From contig NZ_PQVJ01000019.1 in the NCBI RefSeq assembly GCF_002921135.1, forward strand, positions 62,001 through 126,000: a stretch of 64,000 nt of DNA. Direction: 5' to 3'. The position numbers were made by a program, and so were the translations under genes. The notes under the pieces were generated by a model that saw nothing but the letters and a program-made list of their open reading frames with translations, was not told the DNA's origin and ran no database searches. Of the stretch, positions 21,359-30,712 are shown in pieces. Each line of letters begins with the position of its first letter. Position 1 is the first letter of the stretch. The stretch comes from Avibacterium gallinarum (GTDB lineage: Bacteria > Pseudomonadota > Gammaproteobacteria > Enterobacterales > Pasteurellaceae).

Positions 21359-21371
21359 ACAAAGCCGTTAA

Positions 21372-21437
21372 GTAGGGGGGGCTTTAGCCTACCGAAAGGA
21401 TAAATTGTGTTGAACGGTGGGCTGAAGCCCACTCTAC
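21372..21437. repeat. Divergent pair of GTAG-flanked palindromes (REP pair)
   Basis: GTAG followed by GGGGGGCTTTAGCCTACC on the plus strand, and GTAG then AGTGGGCTTCAGCCCACC on the minus strand, enclose about 25 bases. This is a different hairpin family from the array next to it but has the same GTAG-plus-hairpin layout. Confidence 0.6.
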
Positions 21438-21767
21438 CCACACATACTATAAAGCAAAAAAACCTTGTAATTAAGCAAGATTTCTTCTGTTGAGCTATGT
21501 ATTTATTAACGTGGGCGTGCTCTAGTACCACGTTTCTATAATAAGAGTAAAAAAATCAAACATTATGAATTTGTTATTTTCTGATAAATGATAAAATACA
21601 CATACGGAATATAAAACGGTTAATAAAATGTTAATGAAGCATCTTGAACTATGAATTGCTCTTTATCACAACGTTTTTTACAGAGAAAGCCCATTGCTAA
21701 ATGAAATCGTCCTTACCATTAAGAACAAATTTATTCAATTACCGTTTTGAATTGAATATTTAGTCGT

Positions 21768-22037
21768 TTAGTTGATGTCAAGGATATCCAAACGGATAGC
21801 ATGCGTTAAGCTGTTTTCATCAATAAGTTGTTCAAATAACCTTATTACAGTTGCTGATTTAGTATTAGGCAAGCCTTCATAAAGGAGTAAAAAGCGGCTG
21901 AAGTTATCACTGATGGTTAAGGAATAACACCATTTTTTATTACCTAACAGGAATTGCCCTTTGAAATTTGCGTTCCATGTTGTGTTTGGCGCTGGCATAT
22001 TCGAAAAGGTAACGATGTTATTAGGTTGTACTACCAA
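21768..22037 (-). pseudogene. IS481-family transposase fragment
   Basis: 89 residues resembling the catalytic core of IS481-type integrases: NTTWNANFKGQFLLGNKK, CYSLTISDNFSRFLL, and AIRLD before the stop. In active members the first catalytic Asp lies in the DFKG motif; here it is Asn (NFKG). The reading frame also ends where DNG-x-PF should follow. Both ends are missing, so it is an inactive remnant. Its 5' end abuts a perfect palindromic repeat at 22036-22066. No terminal repeats of an intact element were found. Confidence 0.7.
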
Positions 22038-22066
22038 TCTCCCCTCTTTAGTAAAGAGGGGAGATT
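22036..22066. repeat. 31-base perfect palindrome of the TCTCCCC...AGAGGGGAGA family
   Basis: AATCTCCCCTCTTTA-G-TAAAGAGGGGAGATT, with 15 of 15 paired bases. Related copies with the core CCCCTCTTT...AAAGAGGGG occur at 30440, 30560 and 30678. Confidence 0.8.
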
Positions 22067-22118
22067 GTTTTTAAAGACACTTCGTCTCTTTTAAACATTC
22101 AAAAATACCCACCGCACT

Positions 22119-22565
22119 TTAAAATTTAACCAATCTATTCCTCGTCCAAACCGCCCGAATGGAAATAAAATTTTTAGAAAAATCACGCCGAGCGAGAGCA
22201 TAGCGAACATCAGGCTGATTTTTCGTTAAGAAAATTTTATTGGAATGAGGAAAAGTGAGTTCGTCAAATTTCTCACTTACAGACAAGGCATTTTGTCGAA
22301 GACAGTACTTCAGTACGGCAAGGCAAAATAACGCAGTCTGGAAGTAAGAGAAATTTGACGATGATCGGGGTTCTTTTCTTTGCTTACTCTCTTTTGGGTA
22401 AGCAAAAGAAAGTAGGTCGCTCAACCAGCGAAACTCGTTCTTAACTACAAAGAGAAAAGCGATTTTACGATAAAACAAAAACCTTACTTTTCTCCATTCG
22501 GGTAAACAAAAGAAAGGAAGTCGCCAACGGCGAAATCCGTTATCAATCCCAACGAAAAACAACAA
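22119..22565. repeat. Structured intergenic element with large hairpin and internal duplication
   Basis: A 95-bp imperfect inverted repeat spans 22262-22360: CGTCAAATTTCTCACTT...AAGTAAGAGAAATTTGACG, with further pairing CAGAC/GTCTG. Downstream, a module starting GGGTAAGCAAAAGAAAG at 22396 recurs as GGGTAAACAAAAGAAAG at 22500. Each copy is followed by GTCGC and a small CGC/GCG hairpin. A 148-codon frame on the minus strand covers the element, but its composition (KESKQRKEPRSSSNF, many Arg, Phe, Ser) looks like translated repeat DNA rather than a protein. I believe similar sequences recur between genes in other Pasteurellaceae, but that is memory, not a search. Confidence 0.55.
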
Positions 22566-23354
22566 TCACCCAAATAACCCAACACTATTCCCCCAAATCC
22601 GTGCTTCAATCTCATCTGGGCTTTCTGCCCTTAATTCACATAACACCTTGAATGTTTCTCGCACGCGCATTGGGCGGTTCGGTTGGCCTTGGAAACCGAA
22701 TACTGGCATATCGGGGCTGTCGGTTTCGAGTAATAAGCTGTCTAACGGCAGGCGTTTGATGGTTTCGCGGGTTTTGTTGGCGCGGGCGTAGGTGATGACG
22801 CCGCCTACACCGATTTTATAGCCTAAATCGACAAAGCGTTTGGCTTGTTCATAGCTGCCTGAAAAGCCGTGTACCACGCCGGTAACGCTAAGTTGTGCGG
22901 TTTTTAAGAAGCGATAAAGATCTTCGTGGGATTTGCGCGAATGTAGATTGACAGGTAACTGATTGGCTTTGGCTAGGCTCAGTTGCGCTTCAAAAAATTC
23001 GCATTGTTTTTGCCATAATTCAGGGGTTAATAACTCTGGCACGCCTTTTTCTAAGCCAATTTCCGCCACGGCAGAGAGATTTTTAGGACGATTGACAAGA
23101 CGTTGCGCCAATAAGTCTAAATCCGCTACGCGATGCTGCTTGATATATAACGGGTGCAAGCCCAAGCCATAGTAAAGCTGCTGGGGATAAAGTGCGGTGA
23201 TTTTTTCAATATTTTTAAAATCCTCTGCTTGCACTGCTACCACGAGCATTTTCTCAACGTCAGCTTGTTGGCTTTCTTCCATCAGTTCTGCCAACGGCTG
23301 TTGGGTTGTCGCGAGTAAATAATCGAGGTGAGTGTGAGTATCAAAAAATGGCAC
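22566..23354 (-). CDS. yjjV: TatD-family metal-dependent deoxyribonuclease (YjjV type)
   Basis: 262-residue TIM-barrel hydrolase. The metal ligands appear as DTHTHLD at the N-terminus, a Glu in AEIGLE, His in VNLHSRK and VVHGFSGS, and Asp in LLETDSPD. The ending FQGQPNRP and the late block LCELRAESPDEIEARIWGN match YjjV more closely than TatD or YcfH. The start is GTG (not ATG), supported by AGGAATTCCC just before it. It lies 11 bases downstream of the Nudix gene on the same strand, so the two are likely cotranscribed. Confidence 0.9.
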   Translation of the reverse strand: MPFFDTHTHLDYLLATTQQPLAELMEESQQADVEKMLVVAVQAEDFKNIEKITALYPQQLYYGLGLHPLYIKQHRVADLDLLAQRLVNRPKNLSAVAEIGLEKGVPELLTPELWQKQCEFFEAQLSLAKANQLPVNLHSRKSHEDLYRFLKTAQLSVTGVVHGFSGSYEQAKRFVDLGYKIGVGGVITYARANKTRETIKRLPLDSLLLETDSPDMPVFGFQGQPNRPMRVRETFKVLCELRAESPDEIEARIWGNSVGLFG

Positions 23355-23365
23355 GGGAATTCCTG

Positions 23366-23983
23366 TTAATCAAAAATGGTCTGCCAATGCTCGGCTTGGT
23401 GTGCCTGAAAACACATTTTTATTTGTGCTTCCGTGGTTTTGCCTGTAGCCAAAGGCGGTAAGTCGTGTAAGGAAAAATAGCCACTGGCTAAAGTTTCGCT
23501 GTTTGGCATAAATTCTCCCCCTGTAGCGCGGCAGTAAATAAACACTTTACACACATTATGCGCAAGCGCTGGTGGATTATTTTTCGCGTGATCTTGCAAG
23601 GCGATAACAAATTCAGCAACGGCATCTAGCCCCGCTTCTTCCTTGACTTCTTTCACCACATTTTCTTTTACCGTGGCAATCACATCACACCAGCCGCCGG
23701 GTAATGCCCATAAGCCATTTTCTTCTTGCACGAGCAAAATTTGGTCATCTTGAAAAATTGCCGCTCTGGTATCAATTTTTGGCGTTTGATAGCCCGTTTC
23801 GTTGCAAAATAGCTGGGTTACGCGCGCTAAAGGCAAATCCGATTGAGCTTGCAACATTTCGGCGCTGATTTCTCTGATACGTTGAAAACGCTCCAAATCA
23901 AATTTATTGTTAGAATAAAACAAGCCCGCTTGTGCCAAGCCTTGCAATTCGATTATCCATTGCAACCATTTTTCATTTTGCAT
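23366..23983 (-). CDS. Nudix hydrolase with N-terminal helical domain
   Basis: 205 residues. The C-terminal Nudix fold has the box around GGWCDVIATVKENVVKEVKEEAG (pieces: GGWCDVIATVKENV, VKEVKEEAGL), fitting the G-x5-E-x7-RE-x-x-EE-x-G pattern except that Lys replaces the conserved Arg before Glu. The N-terminal 65 residues match the NUDIX_N domain found in some ADP-sugar or nucleoside-diphosphate hydrolases. The substrate is unknown. The frame extends to 24070, but AAGGAGATCACA right before the ATG at 23983 sets the start. Confidence 0.85.
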   Translation of the reverse strand: MQNEKWLQWIIELQGLAQAGLFYSNNKFDLERFQRIREISAEMLQAQSDLPLARVTQLFCNETGYQTPKIDTRAAIFQDDQILLVQEENGLWALPGGWCDVIATVKENVVKEVKEEAGLDAVAEFVIALQDHAKNNPPALAHNVCKVFIYCRATGGEFMPNSETLASGYFSLHDLPPLATGKTTEAQIKMCFQAHQAEHWQTIFD

Positions 23984-24082
23984 TGTGATCTCCTTAGCAA
24001 AGTGCGGTAAAAAAAGTGCGGTGGAAATTTTGGCTATTTTAAAAGGAGGCAAGCCTCCTTTATTCATCAATATGCGTCAATC

Positions 24083-24598
24083 TTATTCTACGGTAACAGA
24101 CTGGATCACTACGTCGTCCACTGGCACGTCTTGGTGGAAACCTTTGTTGCCTGTTTTCACACCTTTGATTTTATCCACCACGTCCATTCCTTCAATCACT
24201 TCACCGAACACGGCATAGCCCCAATCTTGCACCACTTCTTTGCCAAACATTTCTTTTGAACGATAATTCAAGAACGTGTTGTCTGCCACGTTAATAAAGA
24301 ATTGCGCCGTTGCAGAATGTGGATCAGAGGTGCGCGCCATTGCGATTGTGCCACGTTTGTTGCTTAGGCGATTGTTGGCTTCATTTTTGATTGGCGCGTT
24401 GGTATTTTTTTCACGCATACTCGCTTCCATTCCACCACCTTGGATCATAAAACCATCAATAACACGGTGGAAAATTGTGTTATCATAAAAGCCATTTTTG
24501 CAGTAATTTAAGAAGTTTTCCACGGTGTTCGGCGCTTTTTCACTGTTTAATTTAATTTTGATGTCGCCCAAATTTGTGTGTAATGTAACCATTGTCAT
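24083..24598 (-). CDS. ppiB: Peptidyl-prolyl cis-trans isomerase B (cyclophilin)
   Basis: Cytoplasmic cyclophilin of 171 residues, catalysing proline isomerisation. The family core is clear: [17 protein letters not shown] with the catalytic Arg, [18 protein letters not shown], and [14 protein letters not shown] lies seven bases before ATG 24598 (MTMVTLHTN); the second ATG two codons later corresponds to the E. coli start. It is divergent from cysS, with an uptake signal between them near 24643. Confidence 0.95.
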   Translation of the reverse strand: MTMVTLHTNLGDIKIKLNSEKAPNTVENFLNYCKNGFYDNTIFHRVIDGFMIQGGGMEASMREKNTNAPIKNEANNRLSNKRGTIAMARTSDPHSATAQFFINVADNTFLNYRSKEMFGKEVVQDWGYAVFGEVIEGMDVVDKIKGVKTGNKGFHQDVPVDDVVIQSVTVE

Positions 24599-24706
24599 CG
24601 TAATATTCCTCTTGTGTATCAAAGGCGGTTATTATTTCACAAAAGTGCGGTATAATTCCAGCTCATTTATTTTGTCTAATTTCATCACTTCAAGAGAAAC
24701 AAACAA

Positions 24707-26083
24707 ATGCTAAAAATTTTCAATACCTTAAGTCGAGAAAAAGAAGTTTTTACCCCCATTCACCCGAATAAAGTGGGAATGTATGTGTGCGGCGTAACCG
24801 TTTATGATTTATGCCATATTGGCCACGGACGCACCTTTGTTTGTTTTGATGTGATTGCACGTTACTTGCGCTATTTGGGTTACGATCTCACTTATGTGCG
24901 CAACATTACCGATGTGGACGACAAAATCATTAAACGTGCCTTAGAAAACAAAGAAACCTGCGATCAGCTTGTGGATCGTATGGTAACAGAAATGTACCGC
25001 GATTTTGATGCGCTCAATATTTTGCGTCCGAATGTTGAACCGCGCGCCACCCACCATATTCCAGAAATCATTGATATTGTTGAGAAATTAATTCAACGTG
25101 GACACGCTTATGTGGCAGAAAATGGTGATGTGATGTTTGATATTGAAAGTTTTCCGCAATATGGCAAATTATCGCGTCAAGATCTCAGCCAACTGCAAGC
25201 AGGCGCACGAATTGAGATTTCAGAAATCAAGAAAAACCCGATGGATTTTGTGCTATGGAAAATGTCTAAACCGAATGAACCAAGCTGGGATTCCCCTTGG
25301 GGCAAAGGCCGTCCGGGCTGGCATATTGAGTGTTCCGCAATGAACAGCAAACAGCTAGGCGATCATTTTGATATTCACGGCGGTGGCTCCGATTTAATGT
25401 TCCCACACCACGAAAATGAAATTGCCCAATCTTGCTGCGCGCACGACGGCCCTTATGTCAATTATTGGATTCACTCGGGAATGATTATGGTGGATAAAGA
25501 AAAAATGTCGAAATCTCTTGGCAATTTCTTCACCATTCGCGATGTGTTAAATCACTATAACGGCGAAGTGGTACGTTATTTCTTACTCACCGCCCATTAC
25601 CGCAGCCAGCTTAATTACAGCGAAGAAAACCTTAACCTTGCGCAAGGCGCATTAGAGCGTTTATATACCGCATTACGCGACACCGATGCTACTGTCGCCC
25701 CACAAGGCGGTGAAGAATTTGTCGCCCAATTTAAAGAGGTGATGGACGATGATTTCAATACGCCAAATGCCATTTCTGTACTATTTGAAATGGCGCGTGA
25801 AATCAATAAATTAAAAGGCGAAGATAAAACCAAAGCAAATCAACTTGCTGCACGTTTGCGTGAATTAGGCGATATTTTAGGCTTATTACAACAAGATCCT
25901 GAAAGTTTCTTACAAGCAGGTGCTGACGATGATGAAGTGGCAAAAATCGAAGCCTTAATCAAACAACGCAACGAAGCCCGCGCTGCCAAAAACTGGACCG
26001 CCGCCGATGAAGCCCGCAATCAACTCAACGCAATGGGCATTGTGTTAGAAGACGGTGCAAATGGTACGACTTGGCGTAAGTAA
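24707..26083 (+). CDS. cysS: Cysteinyl-tRNA synthetase
   Basis: Class I synthetase charging tRNA-Cys; 458 residues, as in E. coli (461). It has the zinc ligand Cys in YVCGVTVYD, the HIGH motif as HIGH in [10 protein letters not shown], the zinc site around GWHIECSAM and HHENEIAQS, and [10 protein letters not shown] for ATP. CAAGAGAAA precedes the ATG. It is a single gene here, followed by about 250 bases without genes. Confidence 0.97.
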   Translation: MLKIFNTLSREKEVFTPIHPNKVGMYVCGVTVYDLCHIGHGRTFVCFDVIARYLRYLGYDLTYVRNITDVDDKIIKRALENKETCDQLVDRMVTEMYRDFDALNILRPNVEPRATHHIPEIIDIVEKLIQRGHAYVAENGDVMFDIESFPQYGKLSRQDLSQLQAGARIEISEIKKNPMDFVLWKMSKPNEPSWDSPWGKGRPGWHIECSAMNSKQLGDHFDIHGGGSDLMFPHHENEIAQSCCAHDGPYVNYWIHSGMIMVDKEKMSKSLGNFFTIRDVLNHYNGEVVRYFLLTAHYRSQLNYSEENLNLAQGALERLYTALRDTDATVAPQGGEEFVAQFKEVMDDDFNTPNAISVLFEMAREINKLKGEDKTKANQLAARLRELGDILGLLQQDPESFLQAGADDDEVAKIEALIKQRNEARAAKNWTAADEARNQLNAMGIVLEDGANGTTWRK

Positions 26084-26279
26084 TCTTGATAATAATGCAA
26101 CTTACGGTAGTTTCATTTATTATGTGGTAAGCTTCTATCATTATTGAATTTGCTTACCATAACTTGCTTTTCATATTTTGAATTTGGGTTATCAATGGCA
26201 TTTACTATATATAGTGAGAATTTTCTCTCGTTGAGTTAAACTTTTTAAAGCCATACCTAACAGGCTTAACGTTTCACTA
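26084..26279. other. Intergenic region after cysS
   Basis: AT-rich. A hairpin GGTAAGC...GCTTACC near 26126-26160, with a loose loop, may be a weak cysS terminator. I see nothing else. Confidence 0.4.
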
Positions 26280-26314
26280 AAAACAGGGCTGAATATTCCA
26301 TTCCACCCTGTTTT
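26280..26314. terminator. hmp terminator
   Basis: AAAACAGGG...CCCTGTTTT inverted repeat, ending in T runs on either strand, 21 bases beyond the hmp stop. Confidence 0.78.
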
Positions 26315-26334
26315 CTTATATTAGCGCGAAAGCA

Positions 26335-27534
26335 TTAATCCAACTTAACGCCACCTGTATTAAATGCCTCAAGGTGAATTTGCTCTGCAGGCACACCTAA
26401 ATCCACTAAAGATTTGTACTGCGTTTGCATAAATGCCATTGGGCCACAGAGATAGTAATCCGCGTCTTTCGGTAAAAGTGCGGTTGGAATTTGGCTTAAA
26501 TCTAAACGCCCAGTTGCGTCTGCTTGCGCATCTTCCACTTCATAAACGGTAAAAGTGCTAACATTTGGATATTGCGCTTTTACCTCATCAACGTGCGCTT
26601 TCATTGCGTGTACATCGGCATTACGACAAGCGTGGATAAAGCTCACAGGCGAAGGCATATTTTGCTCTACTAACTGGTTAAGCATTGCAATCATCGGGGT
26701 TAAGCCCACGCCACCACTGATAAACACATTTGGTTTTTGGCTATCAATTAAGAAAAAGTTGCCCGTTGGTGCGGTGGCTTCAATTTCATCGCCTTCATTT
26801 AATCCGTGTAAGGTGGTCGAAACCCAGCCGCCTGCTAGCTCACCTTTTGGATCTTCACGTTTAACTGAAATGCGTAAATAGTCTGATTTTGGATTATCAG
26901 AAAGGGTATATTGACGCGGTTGTTTTAAGCCTAATTCTGGAACGAAAACACGCACGGAGATATATTGGCCTGCTTTATAAGCTGGCAAATCGCCGCCATC
27001 AACAGGCTGCAAATAGAAAGAGGTAATTTCACTGCTTTCTTCCACTTTCTTGGCAATTTTGAATTTACGCCAGCCTAACCAACTCCCTTTAGTTTGCTGA
27101 TGCTCGTCATAAATGGCTTTTTCTGTGCTAATCAAAATATCCGCTAATTGATTGTAGGCAGCTGTCCAAGCTTCAATTAATGGATCATCCATTGAAATTT
27201 GCAATACTTCACTAATTGAATGAAGTAAGTTATTGCCCACAATGGCATAATCAGGGGCTTGAATATCAAGGCTAACGTGTTTATGTGCCATTAATTCAAC
27301 TGCTGGCAATAGCACGGCTGGATTTTCAATATTTTCCGCATAAGCTAATACTGCATTTGCTAAAGAACGCGCTTGCGCACCGCTGCGTTGGTGTCCAAGG
27401 TTAAACACTTGTTTTAATTCAGGGTGATTGGTGAGCATTCTGTTATAAAAATAAGAAGTGAGCGCAACACCGTTTTCGCGTAGCACTGGCACTGTGGCTT
27501 TCACTAATTCAATTTGATCTGCTGTTAATGACAT
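26335..27534 (-). CDS. hmp: Flavohaemoprotein (nitric oxide dioxygenase)
   Basis: Converts NO and O2 to nitrate using NAD(P)H, protecting against nitrosative stress. The 399-residue protein has an N-terminal globin domain (proximal His in MAHKHVSLDI), a ferredoxin-reductase FAD domain (RQYTLSDNP with the R-x-Y-S/T motif) and a C-terminal NAD domain (FISGGVGLTPM, YLCGPMAFM). The frame extends upstream, but AAAGGACTTTCT before ATG 27534 fixes the start. It is divergent from nsrR, with an NsrR box just upstream. Confidence 0.96.
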   Translation of the reverse strand: MSLTADQIELVKATVPVLRENGVALTSYFYNRMLTNHPELKQVFNLGHQRSGAQARSLANAVLAYAENIENPAVLLPAVELMAHKHVSLDIQAPDYAIVGNNLLHSISEVLQISMDDPLIEAWTAAYNQLADILISTEKAIYDEHQQTKGSWLGWRKFKIAKKVEESSEITSFYLQPVDGGDLPAYKAGQYISVRVFVPELGLKQPRQYTLSDNPKSDYLRISVKREDPKGELAGGWVSTTLHGLNEGDEIEATAPTGNFFLIDSQKPNVFISGGVGLTPMIAMLNQLVEQNMPSPVSFIHACRNADVHAMKAHVDEVKAQYPNVSTFTVYEVEDAQADATGRLDLSQIPTALLPKDADYYLCGPMAFMQTQYKSLVDLGVPAEQIHLEAFNTGGVKLD

Positions 27535-27556
27535 AGAAAGTCCTTTTGGTTTATTA

Positions 27557-27579
27557 AAGATGTATTTAAAATACATTTT
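27557..27579. promoter_or_regulatory. NsrR operator
   Basis: AAGATGTATTT-A-AAATACATTTT is an almost perfect 11-1-11 palindrome matching the NsrR box known upstream of hmp in gammaproteobacteria. It sits 23 bases before the hmp start. Confidence 0.85.
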
Positions 27580-27672
27580 TAATGCTAGGCTGGCAAGTGA
27601 TTATTTATCAATAAGCTATAATCTAGCGAGAAGTGGTGAAATAGACTACAATGCGCTACCTAAGGAGTTGCA

Positions 27673-28101
27673 ATGCAAATTAATAAATTTACTGATTATG
27701 GTTTTCGTGTGCTGATTTATCTTGCGCGTCAGCAGGAACGCACGCACACAATCGCCAGCCTTGCCAAGCAGCTTCACCTTTCACAAAATCATCTGGTCAA
27801 AATCGTCCATTTTATGGCGAAGCAACAATGGCTGATTACCAGTCGTGGCAAAGGCGGCGGTATTCGTTTGGCGGAAAGCACCTTAGATTTGTCCTTAGGC
27901 GAGATGCTACGCACCTTTCAAGGCAATGAGCCGTTGGTAAACTGCGTTTCTCCTAAATGTGGATTACAACCACAATGCCAATTAAAGCATTTGTTGGACA
28001 ATGCCCTCGAGCAGTTTTACCAAAATCTTAACCAATACCCATTGCGAAAAGTCATTAGCAATCATTCACAAGACAGGATTAATTTTATTTCTTATCTGTA
28101 A
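27673..28101 (+). CDS. nsrR: NO-sensing transcriptional repressor NsrR (Rrf2 family)
   Basis: 142-residue iron-sulfur repressor of nitrosative-stress genes. An N-terminal winged helix (MQINKFTDYGFRVLIYLA) and the recognition region with SQNHLVKIVH are followed by three cluster-binding cysteines at residues 91, 96 and 102 (NCVSPKCGLQPQC), exactly the spacing of NsrR. AAGGAG lies six to seven bases before the ATG. Divergent orientation from hmp and the palindromic box between them support the regulatory link. Confidence 0.95.
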   Translation: MQINKFTDYGFRVLIYLARQQERTHTIASLAKQLHLSQNHLVKIVHFMAKQQWLITSRGKGGGIRLAESTLDLSLGEMLRTFQGNEPLVNCVSPKCGLQPQCQLKHLLDNALEQFYQNLNQYPLRKVISNHSQDRINFISYL

Positions 28102-28140
28102 TTTCAATAAGATATAGAAAATGTTGTGCATAGCTTATTT

Positions 28141-28190
28141 AAAGTGCGGCGCTTTTTTCAGAAAAATTTACAAAAAAAGCCCCGCACTTT
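28141..28190. terminator. Terminator between nsrR and glyS, uptake-signal type
   Basis: AAAGTGCGGCGCTTTTTT pairs with AAAAAAGCCCCGCACTTT, using a pair of slightly altered uptake signals (GGC instead of GGT). It lies between convergent genes and can serve both. Confidence 0.82.
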
Positions 28191-28220
28191 GCAGAACGGG
28201 GCTAGGCTTAAAAAGAGAAA

Positions 28221-30389
28221 CTATTGCAATAAGGAAATATCCGCCACTTGTAAGAATAATCCTTGCAAGGTTTTCAGAATGGCTAAACGATTTTGACGAA
28301 GTTGTGGATCTTCGGCGTTCACCATCACTTTCTCAAAGAAATTGTCCACCGGTTGGCGTAAGTTGGCGAGTTTATCCAACACTGCCACATAGTCGCCTTT
28401 GGCAATCAACGGCTGCACTTCGCTTTGTAACGCTAGCACACTTTCCGCCAAGGCTTTTTCTTCAGGCTCGACACAACGATCTAAATGGATCTCGCCAATC
28501 TCACCTTCTGCTTTGGCTAAAATATTGCTTACACGTTTATTCGCAGCGGCTAAGGCTTCTGCTGCGTCAAGGGTGCGGAAATGTGCCACCGCACGCACCC
28601 GCGCATCAAAATCAGCTGGGCGAGTAGGACGGCGAGCCAGCACCGCTTGAATGACATCGACCGCAATGCCTTCTTCTTGATACCACGCACGGAAGCGGCC
28701 AAGCATAAAGTCCACCACATCTTTGACAACGTTTTTGTTACTAAAAGGGAATCCCATTGCTAGTAATCTATTTTGCTGTTCTTGCAAAATAATTAAATCA
28801 TTTTCATTATCTTTGTGAAGCTTTAACTCATCTTTAAAATCATTATCTCTCTGGTCAATATAAATTTGTACAGATTTATCTACCAAATCTTGAATATCTA
28901 ATGGTAATTTTTTCTCTACGATAATACGTAGCACGCCTAATGCGGCACGACGTAAGGCGAACGGATCTTTATCCCCTTTCGGGTGCTGACCAATACCAAA
29001 AATCCCTGTCAAGGTGTCTAATTTATCCGCCAATGCCACTGCACAAGCCACAAGAGAATGTGGTAACTCATCACCGGCAAAACGCGGCATATATTGCTCA
29101 TTCAACGCCACTGCCACTTCTTCATCTTCCCCATCGTGGCGTGCATAGTGCATACCCATCACGCCTTGCGTATCAGTGAATTCAAACACCATATTGGTCA
29201 TTAAATCACATTTTGATAACAAGCCTGCACGCTCTGCTTTTGCCACGTCCGCCCCAATTTGTGCCGCAATTTCACCACTGAGTTTTTCGATACGCTCCGT
29301 TTTATCAAATAGCGTGCCGAGTTGTTGCTGGAATAACACGGTTTTGAGGCGTGGCAAGTTGTCTTCTAAACGCTGTTTTAAATCGGTTTTGAAGAAGAAC
29401 TCCGCGTCCGTTAAGCGTGGACGCACCACTTTTTCGTTTCCTTCAATAATCGCCGTTGGATCTTGCGGATTGATGTTCGACACGAAAATAAAGTGCGGTA
29501 ATAATTTTCTGTTTTTATCGTAAATCGGGAAATATTTTTGATCGCCTTTCATTGTGTAAACCAAGGCTTCCGCAGGCACAGCAAGGAAACGCTCTTCAAA
29601 TTTTGCGGTTAGCACATTTGGAAATTCCACCAAGGCGGTAACTTCATCAAGCAGGCTTTCCTCAATATCCGCCACGCCTCCAAGTGCGGTGGCTTTTTGT
29701 TGCGAATTTTCTAGAATGATCGCTTTACGGCGTTCAAAATCGGCGATTACGCTGCCTTTTTGCTCTAAAATGGCAGGATATTGATCGGCATTGTCAATGG
29801 TAAATTCTTGTTCGCCTAAGAAACGGTGTCCGCGAATAGTTTTACCACTAGCAACGCCAAGAATTTCACCTTCAATTAGCTCATCACCAAATAACAGGGT
29901 TACGGTATGTACAGGGCGGACGAATTGCTCGCTTTTATCGCCCCAACGCATTGTTTTTGGAATGGGCAATTTCGCAAGGGCATTGCTGATAATGCCAAGC
30001 AGAAGATTTTTGGTCGGCTGCCCTTCAATTACCGCACGATGCACCAGCCATTCGCCTTTATCGGTAACCAAACGCTCCGCCTGATCCACGCTAATACCAC
30101 AACCACGCGCCCAGCCTTCTGCCGCTTTGGTTGGCTTGCCTTCCGCATCAAACGCCGCCACAACCGCAGGCCCCCGTTTTTCCACTTCTTTGCTTGGCTG
30201 CGCTTCCACCAGCCCCAACACTTTCACCGCTAAACGGCGTGGGGCGGCAAACCATTCTACTTTATCAAATGCCAAGCCCGCTTGATTTAGCTCCTGCTCA
30301 ACATTGTCCTTAAACGCCACCGCTAATTTTTTCAGAGCCTTCGGTGGTAGCTCTTCTGTGCCGATCTCGGCGAGGAAGTTTTTTGTCAT
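28221..30389 (-). CDS. glyS: Glycyl-tRNA synthetase beta subunit
   Basis: Beta subunit of the alpha2-beta2 glycyl-tRNA synthetase. It begins [19 protein letters not shown], contains the HD-type block with [20 protein letters not shown], and ends with [10 protein letters not shown]. At 722 residues it is about 33 residues longer than E. coli GlyS. The extra segment lies around [16 protein letters not shown] and [16 protein letters not shown] (28740-28865), between IYID and the conserved [17 protein letters not shown]. The frame is open to 30428, but the ATG at 30389 matches the family start. glyQ lies 2.5 kb upstream rather than adjacent. Confidence 0.96.
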   Translation of the reverse strand: MTKNFLAEIGTEELPPKALKKLAVAFKDNVEQELNQAGLAFDKVEWFAAPRRLAVKVLGLVEAQPSKEVEKRGPAVVAAFDAEGKPTKAAEGWARGCGISVDQAERLVTDKGEWLVHRAVIEGQPTKNLLLGIISNALAKLPIPKTMRWGDKSEQFVRPVHTVTLLFGDELIEGEILGVASGKTIRGHRFLGEQEFTIDNADQYPAILEQKGSVIADFERRKAIILENSQQKATALGGVADIEESLLDEVTALVEFPNVLTAKFEERFLAVPAEALVYTMKGDQKYFPIYDKNRKLLPHFIFVSNINPQDPTAIIEGNEKVVRPRLTDAEFFFKTDLKQRLEDNLPRLKTVLFQQQLGTLFDKTERIEKLSGEIAAQIGADVAKAERAGLLSKCDLMTNMVFEFTDTQGVMGMHYARHDGEDEEVAVALNEQYMPRFAGDELPHSLVACAVALADKLDTLTGIFGIGQHPKGDKDPFALRRAALGVLRIIVEKKLPLDIQDLVDKSVQIYIDQRDNDFKDELKLHKDNENDLIILQEQQNRLLAMGFPFSNKNVVKDVVDFMLGRFRAWYQEEGIAVDVIQAVLARRPTRPADFDARVRAVAHFRTLDAAEALAAANKRVSNILAKAEGEIGEIHLDRCVEPEEKALAESVLALQSEVQPLIAKGDYVAVLDKLANLRQPVDNFFEKVMVNAEDPQLRQNRLAILKTLQGLFLQVADISLLQ

Positions 30390-30712
30390 TTTGGTTTTCT
30401 CTTTTAAAATATATCTGGTATGGGACAAATCTCCCCTAACCCCTCTTTACTAAAGAGGGGGATTTTTCTTTAGTAAAAAAGATTAAGAGCGTTTTTACTA
30501 TTCCTTTAATAATTATAGCAAGATAAATTTTGCTATATGTATTAGTCAATATTTTCAAATCTCCCCTAACCCCTCTTTGCTAAAGAGGGGAATTGTTCTT
30601 TAGCAAAAAATGCTTTATAAACTATTCTGCATTTCGGGTACTATATATTCCATTCTCATTATTCTAACTAACCAGTCCCCCTCTTTAGCAAAGAGGGGTT
30701 AGGGGAGATTTG
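30390..30712. repeat. Intergenic region with three TCTCCCCTAACCCCTCTTT palindrome repeats
   Basis: Copies of one element lie at about 30427-30475, 30556-30600 and, inverted, 30676-30710. The cores CCCCTCTTTA-C-TAAAGAGGGG (30440-30460), CCCCTCTTT...AAAGAGGGG (30560-30580) and CCCCTCTTT-AGC-AAAGAGGGG (30678-30698) are perfect hairpins. The first two are also flanked by TTCTTTAG-T/C-AAAAAA. A fourth family member is at 22036-22066. No gene is visible here apart from the glyS leader. Confidence 0.8.

Noticed and set aside
21205-21531. 108-codon minus-strand frame
   Set aside because: It runs through the fourth repeat unit and the GTAG palindromes, and its product is translated repeat DNA without a ribosome site or family features.
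22119-22565. Hypothetical protein of 148 residues
   Set aside because: The frame covers a long inverted repeat and an internal duplication; composition and lack of a ribosome site argue against coding. Kept as a structured element instead.
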